DNA of 16,549 nt from Planctomycetaceae bacterium (GTDB lineage Bacteria; Planctomycetota; Phycisphaerae; Phycisphaerales; SM1A02): the NCBI GenBank assembly GCA_002685335.1, contig NYWY01000029.1, positions 1 to 16,549 of the forward strand, in the 5' to 3' direction. Positions 14,003 through 16,549 of the stretch are shown here, one piece after another (within the stretch, counting starts at the first letter, position 1; every line of letters starts with the position of its first letter). Made by a program: the position numbers and the translations under genes. The notes beneath the pieces are model-generated. The model had not been told where the DNA came from. It saw only the letters and a program-made list of their open reading frames with translations, and did not search any database.

Positions 14003-15814
14003 TCAAGGGGCCTTGGGAGCCTCCAGGTCCGTTGAAGGCTCCGCTCGGCGCTTCTCAGCCTCGGTCGCCGCCGGGAGCCGATCGATGGCCAGCAGGGCGG
14101 TCGCAGTGGCGGCCAACGGCTGGCGAGGTTCGTAGAGTCCCAGGGCGACTCCCCCGGAGGCCGTCCGGCCACCCGAGAGGTCCGCGGCCTGATCGTCATC
14201 GAGCATCAGCTGACGCACCAGTCGGAACAAGCCTTCGAGTCCCTCGCGGCTTCGCCTTCGGCCGGCATCATCATCGCCCGGAAGACCGTCGATCAATCCG
14301 ATGGCCAGCATCAACCTCAGATTCCGGGCATCGATCATCTCGGCCCCGCCTCGGCGAAGCGGAATTCCGCCGTCTTCATCCCGTCCGGCATCGTCGATCT
14401 GGCGAATCAGCAGGGCATCCCGCACCGCCCGCAGCGAGATCGCACGTTCGGTCGGTTCGCCGTCGCGACGTTCGGTCAGCCGATGCTCGGCAAGGGCCAG
14501 CCAGTCGAAGGCCGCGATGATCTCGGAGGCGGTCTGGCAAGCCGCCCAGGCATCGTCGTGGGCTGCCTGAACCGCTTCGTCTGAAACGGCCTCCTCGTTC
14601 ACGGATCCGATGGCCGCGGCACGCCGAGCGAGTCCGACGCTGGAGTCGTCGGGCGGGAATCGTTCCGTCGCGGCGAGCCAGGCGACGGTGGCGTTCGGGA
14701 GGCCGGCCGCGGTCGACGCGAGCAGGCCGAGGTCCACGATCTCCGAGTCGAGCAGGTCCTCATCGGGAAGTGTGAGATCCCGCTCCTCGATCAGAGCGGG
14801 ATCGATACTCGCCACCGCTCGAATACCCAGCAGGCGATCACGCCACGGCGCCTCCACCGGTTGATACCGGTCTCCGACGGGGTCGTGATCACCCAGCCAG
14901 GGCCGAGCTGGTGGTTCTTTCTCGTCGGTCATCCGCTCGATGCGCGGATCAGCTTCCGGTCTCCAGCGTGCCAGTCGGTTCGACAATCGGTCGCGGACCG
15001 TCTCGATCAGATGCTCATCGAGGACCGCGCGGGGGATGAACGTACCGCTTCGGGTTCGGAGGCCCGGTTCCTGATCGGAGCCCGCCTGTCCGATCCGAAT
15101 GGTCTCGAAGCGTTGGAGTTGAATCGCATCGAGTCGACGCAGTTCCTCCAGGTCCCGAGGAGGCAGACCGAGTTGGTCGATGAGGCGGAGCAGGGTCGAT
15201 GCCGTGGCACCCGCGGTCCCGGTCGCCAGTTGTCGGCCGGGGAGGGACAGCGCCACCCGATCGCCTCGGAGAATGGCGATCCCGTCGATGCCGGGTCGGA
15301 TGCGGGCGGCGGCGGCGGCGAGCGATCCGGCGACCAGGGTCGAGCGGGGCCCGGCGATTTCGAGTTCGAGCGCGAGGCGTGATCCGACTTCCCGACGGAA
15401 GTTCTCGGGGAGATCCCGAATGACCCGGTCACCCAACGCCTGGGAGTAGGCGCGGCCGGCGGCTCGACGAATGATGTCGGCATCCCGGACGAGATCCATG
15501 CCGCGACCGACGATCCGACCGTCGAGACGAAGAATCACGCCAACCGCGGATGCCGCATCGATCCGGATCTCGGACGCGGACGTTCCCGGTTCGGGGAACT
15601 CCCCGTCGTCGAGCCACTCCCGCACTTCGAACCATGCCGAAAGGGCCTCACCCACGGCGGGGGGGCCGGCGGCGACGGATCCACCTCCGAGAATCGACAG
15701 AACGGCGAGGACCAGGAACATCGTCCGGGAAAAACGTTCCCTGCCGCGTTCAAAGGACCCGAGGCGATCGGCGAGAAAGACGGGGGATGGAGGAGTGCGG
15801 TCTGTGCGGGTCAT
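14003..15814 (-). CDS. Secreted or membrane-anchored protein with a possible AMMECR1-like domain
   Basis: The 603-residue protein (ATG 15814) has a basic N-terminus and a hydrophobic segment at about 31-48 (MFLVLAVLSILGGGSVAAG), a signal peptide or anchor. Residues about 85-241 follow the order of blocks in AMMECR1 domains: VGVILRLDGRIVGRG, an AAGRAYSQAL helix, LALELEIAGP, RIRPGIDGIAILRGDRVALSLPG, and a final helix leading to LQRFETIRI. The usual GCIG motif reads VGRG, so the conserved Cys is absent; this assignment is tentative. The rest (about 300-603) is mostly alpha-helical, acidic and Arg-rich, and ends with a GGVALGLYEPRQPL stretch that could belong to a helical toroid. No catalytic motif was recognised. 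ATG 15889 would add 25 non-hydrophobic residues; neither start has a strong ribosome binding site. Confidence 0.65.
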   Translation of the reverse strand: MTRTDRTPPSPVFLADRLGSFERGRERFSRTMFLVLAVLSILGGGSVAAGPPAVGEALSAWFEVREWLDDGEFPEPGTSASEIRIDAASAVGVILRLDGRIVGRGMDLVRDADIIRRAAGRAYSQALGDRVIRDLPENFRREVGSRLALELEIAGPRSTLVAGSLAAAAARIRPGIDGIAILRGDRVALSLPGRQLATGTAGATASTLLRLIDQLGLPPRDLEELRRLDAIQLQRFETIRIGQAGSDQEPGLRTRSGTFIPRAVLDEHLIETVRDRLSNRLARWRPEADPRIERMTDEKEPPARPWLGDHDPVGDRYQPVEAPWRDRLLGIRAVASIDPALIEERDLTLPDEDLLDSEIVDLGLLASTAAGLPNATVAWLAATERFPPDDSSVGLARRAAAIGSVNEEAVSDEAVQAAHDDAWAACQTASEIIAAFDWLALAEHRLTERRDGEPTERAISLRAVRDALLIRQIDDAGRDEDGGIPLRRGGAEMIDARNLRLMLAIGLIDGLPGDDDAGRRRSREGLEGLFRLVRQLMLDDDQAADLSGGRTASGGVALGLYEPRQPLAATATALLAIDRLPAATEAEKRRAEPSTDLEAPKAP

Positions 15815-15910
15815 GGATCGACTTCTTTGGCCGTCAAGTCTGGGAGCGAGTTGCGAAGGACGAGGCCCGGGGCATGATTGAGCAGACATTCAAAGATCGG
15901 AGAATACGCC

Positions 15911-15997
15911 ATGATCGCGAATCAGCTGCTCAATATCTCATCGCATCGACGTCGGATGCTCGTCCTCACCTGCCTCACCTTCATCGCCATGTGCTGA
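15911..15997 (+). CDS. Possible 28-residue hydrophobic peptide
   Basis: An ATG at 15911 with GGAG eight bases upstream opens a 28-codon frame ending in TGA. The predicted peptide has a polar start (MIANQLLNISSHRRR) and a hydrophobic end (MLVLTCLTFIAMC), like a short membrane-inserting peptide or a leader peptide. It lies on the strand opposite to the flanking genes, in a spacer, and is followed three bases later by an inverted repeat. No homologue is known to me; it could be chance, since short frames are common. Confidence 0.25.
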   Translation: MIANQLLNISSHRRRMLVLTCLTFIAMC

Positions 15998-15999
15998 AA

Positions 16000-16030
16000 T
16001 GATCCCCGTGGTGGGAACCACGCGCGATCA
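16000..16030 (+). other. Stem-loop after the small ORF
   Basis: TGATC (16000-16004) pairs with GATCA (16026-16030), and inside it CGTGGT (16007-16012) pairs with ACCACG (16017-16022) around a GGGA loop. There are small internal loops between the two stems and no T-run. Confidence 0.45.
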
Positions 16031-16045
16031 TCACTGACTCTCTCT

Positions 16046-16059
16046 CCGGCTTCGGCCGG
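16046..16059 (+). other. Hairpin with a TTCG tetraloop
   Basis: CCGGC (16046-16050), TTCG, GCCGG (16055-16059). In plus-strand RNA this is the very stable C(UUCG)G tetraloop arrangement; in minus-strand RNA the loop would be CGAA, which is less special. This hints that the plus strand may be the relevant transcript. Confidence 0.5.
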
Positions 16060-16069
16060 CAATCTCCTC

Positions 16070-16110
16070 CCCGCGTGTTCGGTTCGTTCTCACACCGAAC
16101 ACGACGCGGG
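16070..16110. promoter_or_regulatory. Alternative stem competing with the rpsA terminator
   Basis: The segment 16070-16083 pairs with 16094-16110: 10 bp (CGTGTTCGGT with ACCGAACACG), a 3-base bulge and 4 more bp (CCCG with CGGG), around a 10-base loop. Its right arm (16097-16110) is also the left arm of the next hairpin, so the two structures cannot form at once. The left arm's first 11 bases, CCCGCGTGTTC, recur exactly at 16129-16139. Confidence 0.5.
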
Positions 16111-16139
16111 CCCGTCCTTCTGGACGGGCCCGCGTGTTC
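16097..16139 (-). terminator. Strong GC hairpin downstream of rpsA
   Basis: CGCGGGCCCGTCC (16105-16117) and GGACGGGCCCGCG (16122-16134) form a perfect 13-bp stem with a 4-base loop. It is extended by GAACA/TGTTC (16097-16101 with 16135-16139) across a 3-base bulge. It starts 28 bases after the rpsA stop on the minus strand. It lacks a T-run, but position and strength make it the likely rpsA transcript end. Confidence 0.65.
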
Positions 16140-16167
16140 ATTGATGGAATCACTGGCGGAGGAACGG

Positions 16168-16549
16168 TCAGAACTGGATCTTGTCCGTACCCATCGCACC
16201 GTGACTGTCCATGCCGCCACGCTTCGGCGGCTGGCCTTCGAAACCATCCTCGGCGCCACCACCGGAGTAGTCGGTGGTGTCGTTGGTACCCCACTGGGCC
16301 CGCTTGAGGCTGAGTCCGATCTTCCGGTCGTCGATGTCGACCCGAAGGATCTTGACGTCGACTTCTTCTCCGACCTTGACCACGTCCTGGGGGTTCTCGA
16401 CCTTCTGGTCCGAGAGTTCCGAGATGTGGAGCAGGCCTTCGAGGTTGTCCTCGAGTTCGACGAAGACACCGAAGTTGGTGATCTTCGTGACCGTGCCCTT
16501 GACGATCATGCCGGGGCGGTACGCCGTCGGAATCGCTTCGATCCACGGA
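16168..16549 (-). CDS. rpsA: 30S ribosomal protein S1, C-terminal part (5' end outside window)
   Basis: The reading frame is open to the right edge; about 126 residues are visible. An S1 (OB-fold) RNA-binding domain is clear: PGMIVKGTVTKITNFGVFVELE, then EGLLHISELS, VGEEVDVKILRVDIDDRKIGLSLKRA. Immediately before it, WIEAIPTAYRPG is a typical linker from the preceding S1 repeat. After the domain comes a glycine-, aspartate- and Lys/Arg-containing flexible tail of about 40 residues. S1 binds mRNA at the ribosome and helps initiation, especially for messages with weak Shine-Dalgarno sites, as many in this window have. A different multi-S1 protein cannot be excluded from the C-terminus alone, but the spacing fits RpsA. 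Confidence 0.85.
   Translation of the reverse strand, partial: PWIEAIPTAYRPGMIVKGTVTKITNFGVFVELEDNLEGLLHISELSDQKVENPQDVVKVGEEVDVKILRVDIDDRKIGLSLKRAQWGTNDTTDYSGGGAEDGFEGQPPKRGGMDSHGAMGTDKIQF

Larger units (their letters stand above)
15815..16167. other. 353-bp spacer between rpsA and the AMMECR1-like gene
   Basis: The spacer is longer and visibly less GC-rich in its middle than its neighbours. It contains a 28-codon ORF on the plus strand and a chain of four inverted repeats, listed separately. On the minus strand no convincing promoter for the downstream gene was found: TTGACG occurs about 17 bases before ATG 15814, too close to serve. On the plus strand TTGAGC (15878-15883) and GAGAAT (15900-15905) are 16 bases apart, a weak promoter-like pair. 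Confidence 0.5.

Noticed and set aside
15874..16002. Alternative 42-codon plus-strand frame starting at ATG 15874
   Set aside because: It has no ribosome binding site and gives a His/Arg-rich product; the overlapping 28-codon frame is the better, though still weak, candidate.

Overview
The window is dense, high-GC bacterial chromosome with short spacers. It fits a member of Planctomycetota, most likely the Phycisphaerae/Phycisphaerales. That placement is inferred from the style of several proteins: two secreted proteins that pair a secretin-N0/STN-like domain with an 'EPDAW' motif and glycine runs, a HAMP histidine kinase of planctomycete type, and many loosely defined ribosome binding sites. 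No rRNA, tRNA, insertion sequence, phage gene or CRISPR array was seen.

Left part (1-4591, + strand). The 3' part of rsfS (ribosome silencing factor) is followed by panD (aspartate 1-decarboxylase), a small terminator-like hairpin, a secreted alpha/beta hydrolase with a duplicated beta-rich N-terminal region, trmB (tRNA m7G46 methyltransferase, overlapping the hydrolase stop), and an ArgE-type M20 deacetylase. The end of argE runs into three degenerate 30-bp tandem repeats, each carrying a small dyad, which fill the convergent spacer.

Middle left (4671-6747, - strand). Three genes are joined by two ATGA overlaps. Read 5'->3' they are a 139-residue protein with two C4 zinc fingers of ClpX-N-domain type, a branch-1-type nitrilase fused to a GLOD5-like VOC domain, and a small single-pass membrane protein. 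This is the most unusual cassette in the window.

Middle right (6770-11765). A sensor histidine kinase is divergent from the zinc-finger gene. It is followed by a small unknown protein on the - strand, a MacB/FtsX-type ABC permease (+) almost touching it head to head, and a convergent GT-C/GT39-like membrane glycosyltransferase (-). The kinase has no response regulator beside it, and the permease has no ATPase or adaptor beside it.

Right part (11806-16549, - strand). The order of transcription is rpsA (C-terminal part only), then a large secreted or membrane-anchored protein with a possible AMMECR1-like domain, then the two paralogous STN-like secreted proteins. The first of these two has a 45-residue almost pure glycine tract. 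The spacer after rpsA (15815-16167) holds a tiny ORF on the other strand and several stable hairpins, two of which share a strand and so exclude each other.
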